From contig QBMH01000021.1 in the NCBI GenBank assembly GCA_003249025.1, forward strand, positions 1 to 37,355: DNA of 37,355 bases. The letters run 5' to 3'. Source of the DNA: Leptolyngbya sp. Its GTDB lineage: Bacteria; Cyanobacteriota; Cyanobacteriia; Leptolyngbyales; Leptolyngbyaceae. The notes below the pieces were generated by a model. That model was not told the origin of the DNA. It saw nothing but the letters and a program-made list of their open reading frames with translations, and searched no databases. Below, piece by piece: positions 23,939 through 33,576 of the stretch. The stretch's first letter is position 1; every line of letters begins with the position of its first letter. The position numbers and the translations under genes are program-made.

Positions 23939-25027
23939 ATGCCTTCAGATTTATTTCGTTATCGTCCTGCCCGTCGTCAATTTTTGCAAGTCGCTACAGG
24001 AGGAATTGCCATAAGTGCTTTGTCTGCGGCGATGCCGGATGATGTGATTGCAGCATCGCCCGTGTTGAAACCGCCCATGCTGCGACCTGGCGATACGGTG
24101 GGCATGGTTGCGCCTGCTAGTAATGCCTACGAGCCAGAGGAGATTGCGATCGCCCAGGAAACCATGGAGCAATACGGCTTTAAGGTCGTGTTGGGGCGCA
24201 ATATCACCGCGCAAAATGGCTATTTGGCGGGAACCGATGCCCAACGCGCTGATGATGTAAATGAGATGTTTCGGCGGGCTGATGTTCGCGGCATTGTCAC
24301 CTTTTCCGGCGGCTATGGCTGTAGTCGGATTTTGCCGCTGCTGGACTATGAGCAAATTCGCCGATCGCCCAAAGTAATTGTCGGTCACAGCGACATTACC
24401 GCGCTGCTGGTCGGCATTAACCGCAAAACCGGACTCGTAACCTTTCATGGGTCTTCAGGACTCACTGGCGTAGGCGATTATGCTGTGGAACATTTTCGTC
24501 GCGTGATTATGTCTGGCAGCGCGATCGGTGGAGTGGCAAAACCACCCAAGCCAGCCGAGGGTACGATTGAACGCACCAATCGCCTGATTACCATCGTGCC
24601 GGGGCAGGCAACCGGGCAACTGGTAGGTGGCAATCTCACCCTCATTACCAATCTGATCGGGACACCGTTTGAACCCGATACCACAGGCAAGATTTTGTTT
24701 TTAGAAGAAATTGGCGAGGAGCCTTACCGCATCGATCGCATGTTGACTCAACTGTGGCTAGCCGGAAAGCTGCAAGCTGCCGCCGGAATTGCCCTCGGTC
24801 GTTTTGTGGATTGTTACCCGAAGGAATACCAAGCCTCATTTCCACAAACCATCAGCCTAGAAAATGTGCTGCGCGATCGCTTTGAACCGTTGAAAAAACC
24901 AACCCTATATAACCTGATGTTTGGACATGTGCGCGAGAATGCTGTGCTGCCCATTGGCGCGATCTCAACGCTGGATGCCACTGCTAAAACCCTAACCGTC
25001 AACGAAAATGCCGTTCGCGCTAATTAG
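23939..25027 (+). CDS. LD-carboxypeptidase (S66 family)
   Basis: Cuts the L-D bond between residues 3 and 4 of murein tetrapeptides in cell-wall recycling. The 362-residue form starts MPSDLFRYRPARRQFLQV, with a twin-arginine signal (RRQFLQ) and hydrophobic core to about 38, so it is probably exported. The catalytic Ser is S151 in GHSDITALL, the Glu is in FLEEIGEEPYRIDRM (E256 or E257) and the His is H330 in FGHVREN. A longer start at 23921 is possible but would overlap the divergent gene. It ends next to a long heptamer-based hairpin that separates it from ppk. Confidence 0.88.
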   Translation: MPSDLFRYRPARRQFLQVATGGIAISALSAAMPDDVIAASPVLKPPMLRPGDTVGMVAPASNAYEPEEIAIAQETMEQYGFKVVLGRNITAQNGYLAGTDAQRADDVNEMFRRADVRGIVTFSGGYGCSRILPLLDYEQIRRSPKVIVGHSDITALLVGINRKTGLVTFHGSSGLTGVGDYAVEHFRRVIMSGSAIGGVAKPPKPAEGTIERTNRLITIVPGQATGQLVGGNLTLITNLIGTPFEPDTTGKILFLEEIGEEPYRIDRMLTQLWLAGKLQAAAGIALGRFVDCYPKEYQASFPQTISLENVLRDRFEPLKKPTLYNLMFGHVRENAVLPIGAISTLDATAKTLTVNENAVRAN

Positions 25028-25037
25028 ATAGTGAAGG

Positions 25038-25079
25038 GTACAAAGTGCGGAGTACAGAGTGCAGAGTATGGAGTACAAA
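25038..25079. repeat. Heptanucleotide tandem tract
   Basis: Six consecutive 7-base units in register: GTACAAA, GTGCGGA, GTACAGA, GTGCAGA, GTATGGA, GTACAAA. Units 4 and 5 form the left arm of the hairpin that follows. This is the cleanest tract in the window. Confidence 0.7.
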
Positions 25080-25107
25080 AAACAGTTTTACTCCATACTC
25101 TGCACTC
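25057..25107. terminator. Long hairpin between convergent genes
   Basis: A 19-base-pair perfect stem pairs 25057-25075 with 25089-25107, around a 13-base A/T-rich loop. Both arms are built from GTNNNNA-type heptamers and their inverse. It lies between the stops of the LD-carboxypeptidase and ppk genes and can end transcripts from both sides. Confidence 0.7.
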
Positions 25108-25135
25108 CTCCACTCACACGCTCCCTTCCGTCTGC

Positions 25136-27292
25136 CTATTTCGCGGCTTTCAATGCCCGTTCCATAAAGATTTTTTGGGCGTTGCGTGATGATTCTCCTT
25201 TAGTGGGAGATCGCTGGATGTACTCTCCATCTTTGTGCAAATCCCAGGCTTGGAGATTATCCGTTAGCAGGATATCCAAAATATCTTTCAGTTCATCCTT
25301 AAGCTTCGGATTTTCGATAGGAGTCACAGCTTCCACCCGGCGATCGAGGTTGCGCGTCATCCAGTCTGCACTGCCAATATATAGGTCTTCTTTGCCGTCA
25401 TTCTGAAAGTAGAAGATGCGGGAATGCTCTAAATAACGTCCCACAATGCTGATCACTCGAATAGTTTCGCTAATGCCTTTTAAGCCGGGACGCAGACAAC
25501 ACATGCCCCGCACAATCAAATCAATCTGCACTCCGGCTTGAGAAGCTTCGTAGAGTTTTTTGATCATTTCTACATCCGTCAACGCATTCATTTTGGCAAT
25601 GATTCGGGCAGGTTTGCCACTGCCGGCATTTTCGGTTTCTCTTTGGATGAGCGCACTCATGCGATCGCGTAGACTGACCGGTGCCACCAACAGTTTGCGG
25701 TAAGTGGTTTGACGAGAATATCCTGTCAAAAAGTTAGCCAGATCCGTTAAGTCGGCTCCTAGGTCTTCGCAGCAAGTCAGCAACCCTAAATCGGTATATA
25801 ACCTAGCCGTTTTAGGATTATAGTTTCCAGTGCCAATGTGAGCATAACGCTTCAATTTACCCTCTTCTTGGCGAATGACTAGGACAATTTTTGTGTGGGT
25901 TTTTAGCCCCGCTACGCCATATACCACATTCACTCCTGCTGCTTCTAAACTGCGTGCCCAGGTGATGTTGTTGGCTTCATCAAAGCGGGCTTTGAGTTCC
26001 ACCAGCACTGCCACCTGCTTGCCGTTTTCGGCAGCGGTGATCAGCGATCGCACAATCGGCGAATCGCCCGAAGTGCGGTACAGCGTCATCTTAATTGCCA
26101 GCACCTGCGGATCGTATGCTGCTTGACTAATAAACCGCTGCACCGATGCAGTGAAGGACTCATAGGGATGATGCACTAGCAAATCACCTTGCCGAATCAC
26201 GGAGAAGATATCCACCACACTTTCCTGGTTTTCAAAGGCTGTCTCTGTTTCATACTCATTTACAGCCTTTAATCGAGCCGGAATCACCGCCGTCCAAGGC
26301 GGATCTTTTAACTCTGGCAGGGGCAACCCCATGAAGGAAAACAAATCCTTTAAGTTGAGTAAACCTTCCACTTCATAGATATCATTATTCGTTAAGCCAA
26401 ACTCTTCAACCAAGGGCTTTCTGAGAGAATCAGGCATTCCCATTTGCACTTCTAACCGCACCGCTGATCCTCCTAAGCGATGCTTGCGTAATTCCTGCTC
26501 GATCGCCAACAGTAAATCATCGGCTTCATATTCCTGCACTTCTAGATCGGCATCGCGGGTAATCCGAAAGAAGCCAAACTCTTGGATTGCCATGCCTGGA
26601 AACAGCAGTTCTAAATGATGGGCAATCAGTTGCTCCAATGGAACCCCAACCCACAAACACGACATTCCCTCATGTTGACGTAGCGCTTCGGGCAAGACGA
26701 TGAAGCGGGGTAAAATGTTGGGCACTTTCACACGGGCAAAATGTTCTTTTGCCATGTCTGGATATTTGACGCTGACTGCCAAGTTCAAACTCAGGTTTGA
26801 CATGTGCGGGAACGGATGGCTAGGGTCGATCGCCAGTGGGGTCAGGATGGGGAAAACGCTCTCTTCAAAATAGCGCTTGAGATACAACCGTTGCTCTTTG
26901 CTGAGGTCGATGTAATTGACAAGATGCACTCCCTTCTCAGCTAGTAGCGGACGTAATTCACGCTCAAACAACTGATGCTGCCGAGTTACAGAGGGGCGCA
27001 AGCGATCGGTAATGGCATCTAATTGCTGTTGAGGGCTGCGTCCATCTGCGGTAGGTGGGTTAACCTCTGCATTCACCTGACCAATCAAACCAGAAATCCG
27101 CACCATGAAGAACTCATCCAAATTGGAGCTAAAAATGGCTAGAAACTTCAACCGCTCCAGTAAAGGGGTGCGCGAGTCAAGGGCTTCTTGGAGTACACGG
27201 TCATTAAACCTCAACCAACTTAGCTCTTGGCTAAAGTAATTTTGAGGATTAGATAAATCAATTTGAGGGATAATCTCTTTCGCTGTAGACAT
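25136..27292 (-). CDS. ppk: Polyphosphate kinase 1
   Basis: Reversibly adds the gamma-phosphate of ATP to polyphosphate. The 718-residue protein has all PPK1 parts: an N-terminal helical domain with ELSWLRFNDRVLQEAL (23-38), the head domain, and two C-terminal phospholipase-D-like domains. The phosphorylated histidine corresponds to H466 in LKTHTKIVLV; a second histidine, H623 in RYLEHSRIFYF, matches E. coli H592. AHIGTGNYNPKTARLYTDLG is also diagnostic. The ATG at 27292 is preferred to a frame extension to 27352, which adds 20 residues with no family likeness. Monocistronic, with no exopolyphosphatase beside it. Confidence 0.95.
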   Translation of the reverse strand: MSTAKEIIPQIDLSNPQNYFSQELSWLRFNDRVLQEALDSRTPLLERLKFLAIFSSNLDEFFMVRISGLIGQVNAEVNPPTADGRSPQQQLDAITDRLRPSVTRQHQLFERELRPLLAEKGVHLVNYIDLSKEQRLYLKRYFEESVFPILTPLAIDPSHPFPHMSNLSLNLAVSVKYPDMAKEHFARVKVPNILPRFIVLPEALRQHEGMSCLWVGVPLEQLIAHHLELLFPGMAIQEFGFFRITRDADLEVQEYEADDLLLAIEQELRKHRLGGSAVRLEVQMGMPDSLRKPLVEEFGLTNNDIYEVEGLLNLKDLFSFMGLPLPELKDPPWTAVIPARLKAVNEYETETAFENQESVVDIFSVIRQGDLLVHHPYESFTASVQRFISQAAYDPQVLAIKMTLYRTSGDSPIVRSLITAAENGKQVAVLVELKARFDEANNITWARSLEAAGVNVVYGVAGLKTHTKIVLVIRQEEGKLKRYAHIGTGNYNPKTARLYTDLGLLTCCEDLGADLTDLANFLTGYSRQTTYRKLLVAPVSLRDRMSALIQRETENAGSGKPARIIAKMNALTDVEMIKKLYEASQAGVQIDLIVRGMCCLRPGLKGISETIRVISIVGRYLEHSRIFYFQNDGKEDLYIGSADWMTRNLDRRVEAVTPIENPKLKDELKDILDILLTDNLQAWDLHKDGEYIQRSPTKGESSRNAQKIFMERALKAAK

Positions 27293-27736
27293 GGCTTTTT
27301 TTGAATAGTTGCTAGTGATAGTCTCAAAATAAAAGGAAAATGGATAGTTCAACAGAACACATTATGAACGCAGGGCAACAATTAATCGGTGAGATCTCCC
27401 AAGTGTCAGGCTGTAGAAATGCAAACAATCTATAAGTTCTTACCCTGCACATGGCGAAAACAAGCCAATAAAAGCTTATAAAAAATCGCCTAGAAGCTGA
27501 TTTTTGAGCGGGAATAGAAAGAAACTTTAAAAGATTTAGAAACAAGTCTTTTGGCTAATACTGATCAGCGAATCGCTATCAGCTTCCACCCAAATGGTAG
27601 TGAAAATATATTATTCTTCATTCATCGCCACACCCATTGATGCAATTTTGATAACAATTAGAAATGCGGTTGCAACAGTTTTGAAATAAGAGCATACAAT
27701 TATTAAAATCCAACTGAAAGACTATAGGAAGTAGCA
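27293..27736. other. Spacer between divergent ppk and HTH gene
   Basis: The 444 bases are AT-rich and must hold promoters of both divergent genes. A candidate rightward promoter is TTGCAA (27670-27675) and TACAAT (27695-27700) with a 19-base spacer. A minus-strand reading frame here (27324-27545) reads as no known protein. No PHO-box-like direct repeat was identified with confidence. Confidence 0.45.
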
Positions 27737-28336
27737 ATGACAGAAGTAGTTGAGAAACGATCAAAGGCAGTGGCAGTTAAGCAAGCATCGATTGGAAACA
27801 CAAGCGCTTTTTTAGAGTCATTGCCCGAAAAGCCTAAAGAAGATTTGTCTTTGAGAGAGGCGATCGACCAGCTACGCGAACCTCTAAGGGCAGCGCTTTC
27901 TAGAGGGTATACCTATGCAGAGTTGGCAGAAATGCTCACTGAAAAGGGCGTTAAGATTAGTGCATTTACCCTTAAAAATTATGTGCCGTCCGGTAAGCGA
28001 CGCGCCAATAAAGAAAAGGAAGCGGCTGCGGCTAAAGCTGGAAATCGTCGTGGACGGAAAACACAAGCGGTAGAATCGGCGGTTGCAGAACTAGAATTTC
28101 AAACCACTCAACCAACGGAAACATCCGCTAAATCATCAATCAGTGAGGCTAAAAAAACTGAGTCGGAGACTAGCGAAAAAGCCTCCCGAACTCAAAAAGC
28201 ATCGGCAGCAAAAACTAAAACAGATGATGAATCAACGGTAAAACAGCCTACTGCAACAAAATCTCGCGCTGCTGCAACGAAAAAACCTGCTGCCAAGTCT
28301 ACTGCCACGCAATCTCGCAAGAAACCATTGGCTTAA
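27737..28336 (+). CDS. HTH protein with histone-H1-like basic tail
   Basis: A 199-residue protein in two parts. Residues about 37-86 form a helix-turn-helix-like unit, LREPLRAALSRGYTYAELAEMLTEKGVKISAFTLKNYV, like those of small site-specific DNA-binding or mobilization proteins. From about 88 the chain is rich in Lys, Ala, Thr and Ser (GNRRGRK at 102-108; later KSRAAATKKPAAKSTATQSR), like the tails of histone H1 and bacterial nucleoid proteins. The tail alternates acidic and basic stretches. It may compact or bridge DNA (inference). ATG with AGGAAG eight bases upstream. It stands alone; its target is unknown. Confidence 0.65.
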   Translation: MTEVVEKRSKAVAVKQASIGNTSAFLESLPEKPKEDLSLREAIDQLREPLRAALSRGYTYAELAEMLTEKGVKISAFTLKNYVPSGKRRANKEKEAAAAKAGNRRGRKTQAVESAVAELEFQTTQPTETSAKSSISEAKKTESETSEKASRTQKASAAKTKTDDESTVKQPTATKSRAAATKKPAAKSTATQSRKKPLA

Positions 28337-28470
28337 ACGATGCAGCGATCGCGTATGGCATCCCAATTTTGTTCTTGTCCACCGAGCTAAAGAACTATAT
28401 TTTCACGAATATTTTAGCCTCATCTGTAGCACTTCTTCGTCAATCATCTGCCATAACCCAGGTTGACTGC

Positions 28471-29643
28471 CTAGACTCCCAGGGATACTTGCCGCAAGGC
28501 TTGGATGGTGGAGATCGCCTGTTCTGCTACAGAATCAATCTCAGTTTCTGTATTAAACCTGCCAACGCCAAAACGGAGAGAGGCATAAGCAAGATCATCG
28601 GATCGCCCAATGGCTTGCAGTACATGGGAAGGGGTTGCTTTAGCTGAGGTGCAGGCAGAGCCAGAAGAAACCGCAACATGGGGTTGCAATCCCAGCAGCA
28701 GCGCTTGTCCATCTACGCCATCCACGCTGATGTTGAGATTTCCGGCAAGACGCTGAGTGGGATGTCCATTCAGGTGAATCCCATCCAGTTGATTGAGTTG
28801 CTGCCATAGGCGATCGCGGAATTGGCTAACTCGTGCCGTTTCTGCACCCATCTCATCGATGCCTAGCTGCACGGCTGACGCAAAACCAACGATTTGCGGC
28901 GTGTAGAGGGTGCCAGACCGCATTCCGCGCTCATGTCCACCACCATGTAGCTGCGGCGCAAGCTGCACCCGTGGATTGCGGCGGCGCACATACAGCGCCC
29001 CAATACCTTTGGGTCCATAAATCTTATGGGCGGTCAGCGACATCATATCTATTTTCATTGCATTCACATCTAGCGGAATCTTGCCGATCGCTTGGGCGGC
29101 ATCGGTGTGAAACAAAATCCCACGTTGATGGCACAGTGCCCCAATTTCAGAGATCGGCTGCAATACGCCAATTTCATTGTTTGCCGCCATCACCGACACC
29201 AAAATCGTATCGGGGCGCAAGGCGTTTTCTAAGTCAGCTAGGTTAATTAATCCATCCGACTGAACGGGCAGAAAGGTAATGTCAAATCCCAGCGATCGCA
29301 GATAGCGGCAGGGATCTAGCACTGCGTTATGCTCAGTCACAACGGTAATCATGTGCTTGCCGCGATCGAGATAAGCCTCCGCCACGCCTTTGATCGCCAG
29401 GTTGTTTGCTTCCGTGGCTCCGCTGGTAAAGATAATTTCTTCGGGAGTCGCCGCGATCGCGGCTGCCAGTTGTTCTCTTGCCTGCTGCACGGCTGCTTCC
29501 GCTTCCCAGCCATATTGATGTCCTACACTGGCAGGATTGCCAAAGTACTGGGTAAAAAACGGCAGCATGGCAGCCATCACCCGCTGATCGACGGGCGTAG
29601 TAGCGTGACAATCCAGATAAATTGGGCGTGGGGAAGTATCCAT
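28471..29643 (-). CDS. Cysteine desulfurase (IscS/NifS-like)
   Basis: A PLP enzyme that takes sulfur from L-cysteine, leaving alanine, for iron-sulfur clusters, tRNA thiolation and other uses. Its 390 residues hold YLDCHATTPVD (9-19), the GATEANNLA helix (75-83), TEHNAVL with H105 stacking on PLP, the PLP lysine K207 in TAHKIYGPKG, and the catalytic cysteine C331 in SSGSACTSA. The spacing and the GSACTS loop fit the class I IscS/NifS branch, not SufS. There is no iscU or nif gene nearby. ATG at 29643, 18 bases from the neighbouring exported-protein gene on the same strand, so they may be cotranscribed. Confidence 0.93.
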   Translation of the reverse strand: MDTSPRPIYLDCHATTPVDQRVMAAMLPFFTQYFGNPASVGHQYGWEAEAAVQQAREQLAAAIAATPEEIIFTSGATEANNLAIKGVAEAYLDRGKHMITVVTEHNAVLDPCRYLRSLGFDITFLPVQSDGLINLADLENALRPDTILVSVMAANNEIGVLQPISEIGALCHQRGILFHTDAAQAIGKIPLDVNAMKIDMMSLTAHKIYGPKGIGALYVRRRNPRVQLAPQLHGGGHERGMRSGTLYTPQIVGFASAVQLGIDEMGAETARVSQFRDRLWQQLNQLDGIHLNGHPTQRLAGNLNISVDGVDGQALLLGLQPHVAVSSGSACTSAKATPSHVLQAIGRSDDLAYASLRFGVGRFNTETEIDSVAEQAISTIQALRQVSLGV

Positions 29644-29661
29644 TTAGACGGATAAACAAAA

Positions 29662-30108
29662 TTAATAAACGAAAATACCGCCCGTTTCCTGAATGTTAAC
29701 GGTGGTTTTTCCAAGGCTGCTCTCTGGCGATTGCGTCACTGTAATTATGACCACGTTGTTACGAGCAGAAACAGTGTAGTTCAGGTAAAAACGACCATCC
29801 AGAGGGCTAATCAGTAAATAAATTGGAGTCGGGACTTGGTTGAGGGTGCTAGTGCCGCTGGCTGCAAGTTTGCGGGGAGGAAATTCATTGGTCGTGGAGC
29901 TATATTCCAACCCAATGCCCGTTTTGTTGATGATTTTCACCTGGTAGGGTTTGGCGGGATCAATCCGGGCGACGGGTTGCCAGGAAGAGTCTGCCATTTT
30001 AGTATCAGCCATCGTAGTGGCAGGTGCCGCGATCGCATCAGGCAATGGCAGCATGGGTAAACCCGCAGACAGAAAAAGGCTAGCAGCTACAAACGGGTTC
30101 CAACTCAT
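29662..30108 (-). CDS. Small exported protein of unknown function
   Basis: A 148-residue protein with a signal peptide of about 28 residues ending near AIAAPATTMA. The mature part is a beta-rich domain (YQVKIINKTGIGLEYSSTT, then VVIITVTQSPESSL) without cysteine. I do not recognise a named family. The layout suggests an immunoglobulin-like or similar periplasmic fold. It lies between a cysteine desulfurase (18 bases downstream) and a membrane-anchored unknown (52 bases upstream), all on the minus strand. Confidence 0.65.
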   Translation of the reverse strand: MSWNPFVAASLFLSAGLPMLPLPDAIAAPATTMADTKMADSSWQPVARIDPAKPYQVKIINKTGIGLEYSSTTNEFPPRKLAASGTSTLNQVPTPIYLLISPLDGRFYLNYTVSARNNVVIITVTQSPESSLGKTTVNIQETGGIFVY

Positions 30109-30160
30109 TTTAGATAGACTCCATCACAGTTCCAGAATTGTGCAAGGGTATCAAGCATCG

Positions 30161-30862
30161 CTACTTGCATTTTAAAGAATTGAAGACCGTATTAGAGGTT
30201 TGCTTGGCGTTCCGCCCGATCGCGGTCAATGTCACCTGACGTTTGCTGTTCTCAAACGTTGCGATCGCGTCATATTTAACGGCTGGAATACCGGGAAGCT
30301 CGGCACTCAGTATAAGTTCACCCGTTTGAATCCGAACGGGCACCACAGAACCACAGAACTGTCTGTCCTCAATCGTTTCAGTAGTTGCCTTAAAATCTTC
30401 TCCAGAGCGGTAAGAAAAGGAAAAGTCAGGCGAGGAAAACAGATCGTAAGGATCGGTTGGCTTGGATGCATAGGCATCAGGAACCACCACGCTACCCACC
30501 GGAGTTTCTATATCCAGAGGCACTCTGGCAATGAATAATTCGACCCCATGGAGTTTTGCTAATTTAGCAGGAGAAACCAGGCTGCTATCCCTAGGAAATC
30601 CATGACTGGTGACGATCGCCACCTTTGCTCCGCCAAAGTTTGACCCAAACGCTCCTTGGGCACCCCCCGGAATTTGATAATCCATCAGGCTACGGGCAAT
30701 CAAAGTCGCCCGCTGAGGATTCGCAGCATTGCTAAAGAATTTGTAGACCAGACCTGCCGTCCCGATCGCCACCAATGAAACAGCAGCCAAAGCGATCGTG
30801 ATCGTTTCCCAAATGGTCACGGAATGCTGGGGTTTCTCTGGTTTATCTGCCGCATCAGTCAT
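30161..30862 (-). CDS. Single-pass membrane protein of unknown function
   Basis: A 233-residue protein: a short cytoplasmic N-terminus, one membrane helix (about 18-43, TITIALAAVSLVAIGTAGLV), and an extracytoplasmic domain with NFGGAKVAIVTSHGFPRD, VELFIARVPLD and two cysteines (in RQFCGSVV and at SLKCK near the C-terminus) that could form a disulfide. I do not recognise the family. The ATG at 30862 is the best start. It may be cotranscribed with the exported protein 52 bases downstream. Confidence 0.65.
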   Translation of the reverse strand: MTDAADKPEKPQHSVTIWETITIALAAVSLVAIGTAGLVYKFFSNAANPQRATLIARSLMDYQIPGGAQGAFGSNFGGAKVAIVTSHGFPRDSSLVSPAKLAKLHGVELFIARVPLDIETPVGSVVVPDAYASKPTDPYDLFSSPDFSFSYRSGEDFKATTETIEDRQFCGSVVPVRIQTGELILSAELPGIPAVKYDAIATFENSKRQVTLTAIGRNAKQTSNTVFNSLKCK

Positions 30863-30906
30863 CAGCGTAAGCCTTGCTTTGGATAACGAGGGAGAGTGGG
30901 AAATAA

Positions 30907-30971
30907 AGGTTTCAGGTTTCAGGTTTCGGGGTTCAGATGATGAGCAACCTCTGACCCCTGACCCCTGATTC
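30907..30971. repeat. Two opposed heptanucleotide tracts
   Basis: AGGTTTC occurs three times in a row (30907-30927), followed by GGGGTTC (30928-30934). A second tract reads CTGACCC twice and CTGATTC once (30951-30971) and is the opposite orientation of the G-rich units. The G-rich and C-rich parts can pair imperfectly, so the spacer after ilvC may fold into a hairpin that ends its transcript. Confidence 0.6.
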
Positions 30972-30973
30972 CT

Positions 30974-32017
<1,044 letters not shown>

Positions 32018-32092
32018 TTACCAAAGGTCATTGCACTGTAGGAATTATTCTTAGTTTCTATTAAATCTAGAGTAGAGAACAACGAGGTCAGT

Positions 32093-32590
32093 GTGCTAAC
32101 TAATTGGGTTGTGTGGGTTGTCGTTTGGATAGCGTGTGGGGTATTGAGTTTCAGCCATCCGGCGATCGCATCAGTGCATACCTATCCTGAAGGTGAAAGC
32201 CGCACGATGTTTAGATCGCTGCAAACGCTGCGAGATAACAGCGATCGGGCTTGGCAATTTGTTTTATTTAAACGCATCCATGCCGGACAAGTAGAAGGTA
32301 TTCACCTGCGCGTCGTGGGTTTTCCGGGTTCTGGAGAACTGAAACATCCGGCAGATTTGCACATAACCAGTCAGCAGCAAACCTGGACGGCTGCGGATAT
32401 TTTGCCTGAAAACTCATCATTTCCCACAAATGTGGGTGAATACGATGCCCTAGATGCCGTTACCGCCCTCACGTCAGACGCACCGTTAAAGCTAGAATTA
32501 CCTACTGTTAAAAGTAAGGTTGCGATCGCGGTGCCGCCGTTTGTAGTCAAAGAATGGCGCAGAGTTGCAGCAATGTGGCAAAACACTTAA
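32093..32590 (+). CDS. DUF3122 exported protein
   Basis: A 165-residue protein with a signal peptide (about 1-26, ending HPAIAS) and the DUF3122 signature: VHTYPEGESRTMFRSLQTLRD, then RAWQFVLFKR, GIHLRVVGFPG and a hydrophobic C-terminal strand. It is found mostly in cyanobacteria; function unknown. The start is GTG at 32093, with GAGG seven bases upstream; another GTG two bases earlier is out of frame. Its stop overlaps that of the convergent alpha/beta hydrolase in the shared bases TTAA (32587-32590). Confidence 0.83.
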   Translation: MLTNWVVWVVVWIACGVLSFSHPAIASVHTYPEGESRTMFRSLQTLRDNSDRAWQFVLFKRIHAGQVEGIHLRVVGFPGSGELKHPADLHITSQQQTWTAADILPENSSFPTNVGEYDALDAVTALTSDAPLKLELPTVKSKVAIAVPPFVVKEWRRVAAMWQNT

Positions 32591-33477
32591 AGCCCACTCA
32601 CCCACGATCTCAGCAACTCATTCACCTGATCAGGCACCTCATCATGGGGACAATGCCCTGCTTGCAGATAATACTCCGTCAGTTGGGGATAATATTCGCG
32701 AAACTTGGCTCCGCGATCGCGCGCATTGATCCACGGGTCAGCTTCACCCCACAGCATCAACAATGGGCAAGTCAACTGACCCAGCAGCACATCTACCCGT
32801 TCCCCTTGGGGCGTGCGAAATACCGAGGCAAACACCTTCGGCGCACCGGGATCGCAGGAAGGCTGATAAATTTCTTCCACTAGGCGATCGGTAACAGCGC
32901 TCTGGTCGAGATAGACCTTTTTCAGCGTTTTGCGAATCAAAGACTTTTGCCGCACATATTGAAACAGCAAATAACTCGCCCAATCCTGCTGAAACAAACT
33001 GCGGACTATCGAACCCATCACTTCCCGAATCGGATCGGGTTTAGGAGGCGTAGCTTTCAAGTCGGTAAACGGTCCCGCACTGTTGACCAAGACCAACCCC
33101 GCCGCAGAACTAGGACGCTGACTGGCAACACACAATGCCGCATAGCCGCCCAACGAGTTGCCCACCATCACCGCAGGCTGACCTATCACTTTGGTGATGA
33201 AGTCATGCAGTTGATCGCGCCACAAATCCCCGCTATATTGCCAGTCGGGTTTTGCCGATCGCCCAAACCCCATTAGATCGATCGCCCAAATCTCAAACTC
33301 ATTGCTCAACCCAAGGATATTTTTGCGCCAGTGATCCGTCGAGGCACCAAAGCCATGAATCAATAGCATCGGCGGGCGATCGCCGCGTCGTTCTCCCGCC
33401 TTCACGTAATAAACCTGCTGACCGCGCCACTGCCAATATTGCCCTGGGATCGCGATCGTGGACTCCATCACCTGCAT
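32587..33477 (-). CDS. Alpha/beta hydrolase
   Basis: A 296-residue alpha/beta hydrolase-fold enzyme. The oxyanion part is LIHGFGASTDHW (39-50), the nucleophile is S108 in VGNSLGGYAAL, the acid is D247 in GEADPW and the base is H275 in AGHCPHDE. DLMGFGRSAKP (67-77) is the usual Gly-rich strand 4 region. It is near the group of haloperoxidase- or pheophytinase-like hydrolases in cyanobacteria, but substrate cannot be given. ATG at 33477 or Met4 at 33468 are possible. It converges with the DUF3122 gene with overlapping stops. Confidence 0.87.
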   Translation of the reverse strand: MQVMESTIAIPGQYWQWRGQQVYYVKAGERRGDRPPMLLIHGFGASTDHWRKNILGLSNEFEIWAIDLMGFGRSAKPDWQYSGDLWRDQLHDFITKVIGQPAVMVGNSLGGYAALCVASQRPSSAAGLVLVNSAGPFTDLKATPPKPDPIREVMGSIVRSLFQQDWASYLLFQYVRQKSLIRKTLKKVYLDQSAVTDRLVEEIYQPSCDPGAPKVFASVFRTPQGERVDVLLGQLTCPLLMLWGEADPWINARDRGAKFREYYPQLTEYYLQAGHCPHDEVPDQVNELLRSWVSGL

Positions 33478-33507
33478 AAGTTACAAACCCTAAAAATTGA
33501 CGAAATA

Positions 33508-33576
33508 CGTTTGCGAAGCGACTCCGCAGGAGTTATGGCGAATGATGAATTACAAATCCTCAACTCAAAACTCAAT
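33508..33576. repeat. Dispersed repeat followed by heptamer tract
   Basis: The 33511-33533 part (TTGCGAAGCG then ACTCC-GCA-GGAGT) resembles a repeat found at many sites in cyanobacterial genomes. It is followed by 7-base units in register from 33535 (ATGGCGA, ATGATGA, ATTACAA, ATCCTCA, ACTCAAA, ACTCAAT) up to the stop of the ferritin-like gene. Confidence 0.5.

Noticed and set aside
25038-25107. CRISPR-like repeats
   Set aside because: The units are 7 bases long and contiguous with no spacers, so this is a tandem tract and not a CRISPR array.
27324-27545. Leftward reading frame upstream of ppk
   Set aside because: Phe/Cys/Ser-rich random-like translation in the spacer; overlaps only the unsupported N-terminal extension of ppk.
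29662-30862. Possible sulfur or iron-sulfur operon of desulfurase and two upstream unknowns
   Set aside because: Gene order allows cotranscription, but the two unknowns show no sulfur-carrier, scaffold or related motif, so no functional link was claimed.
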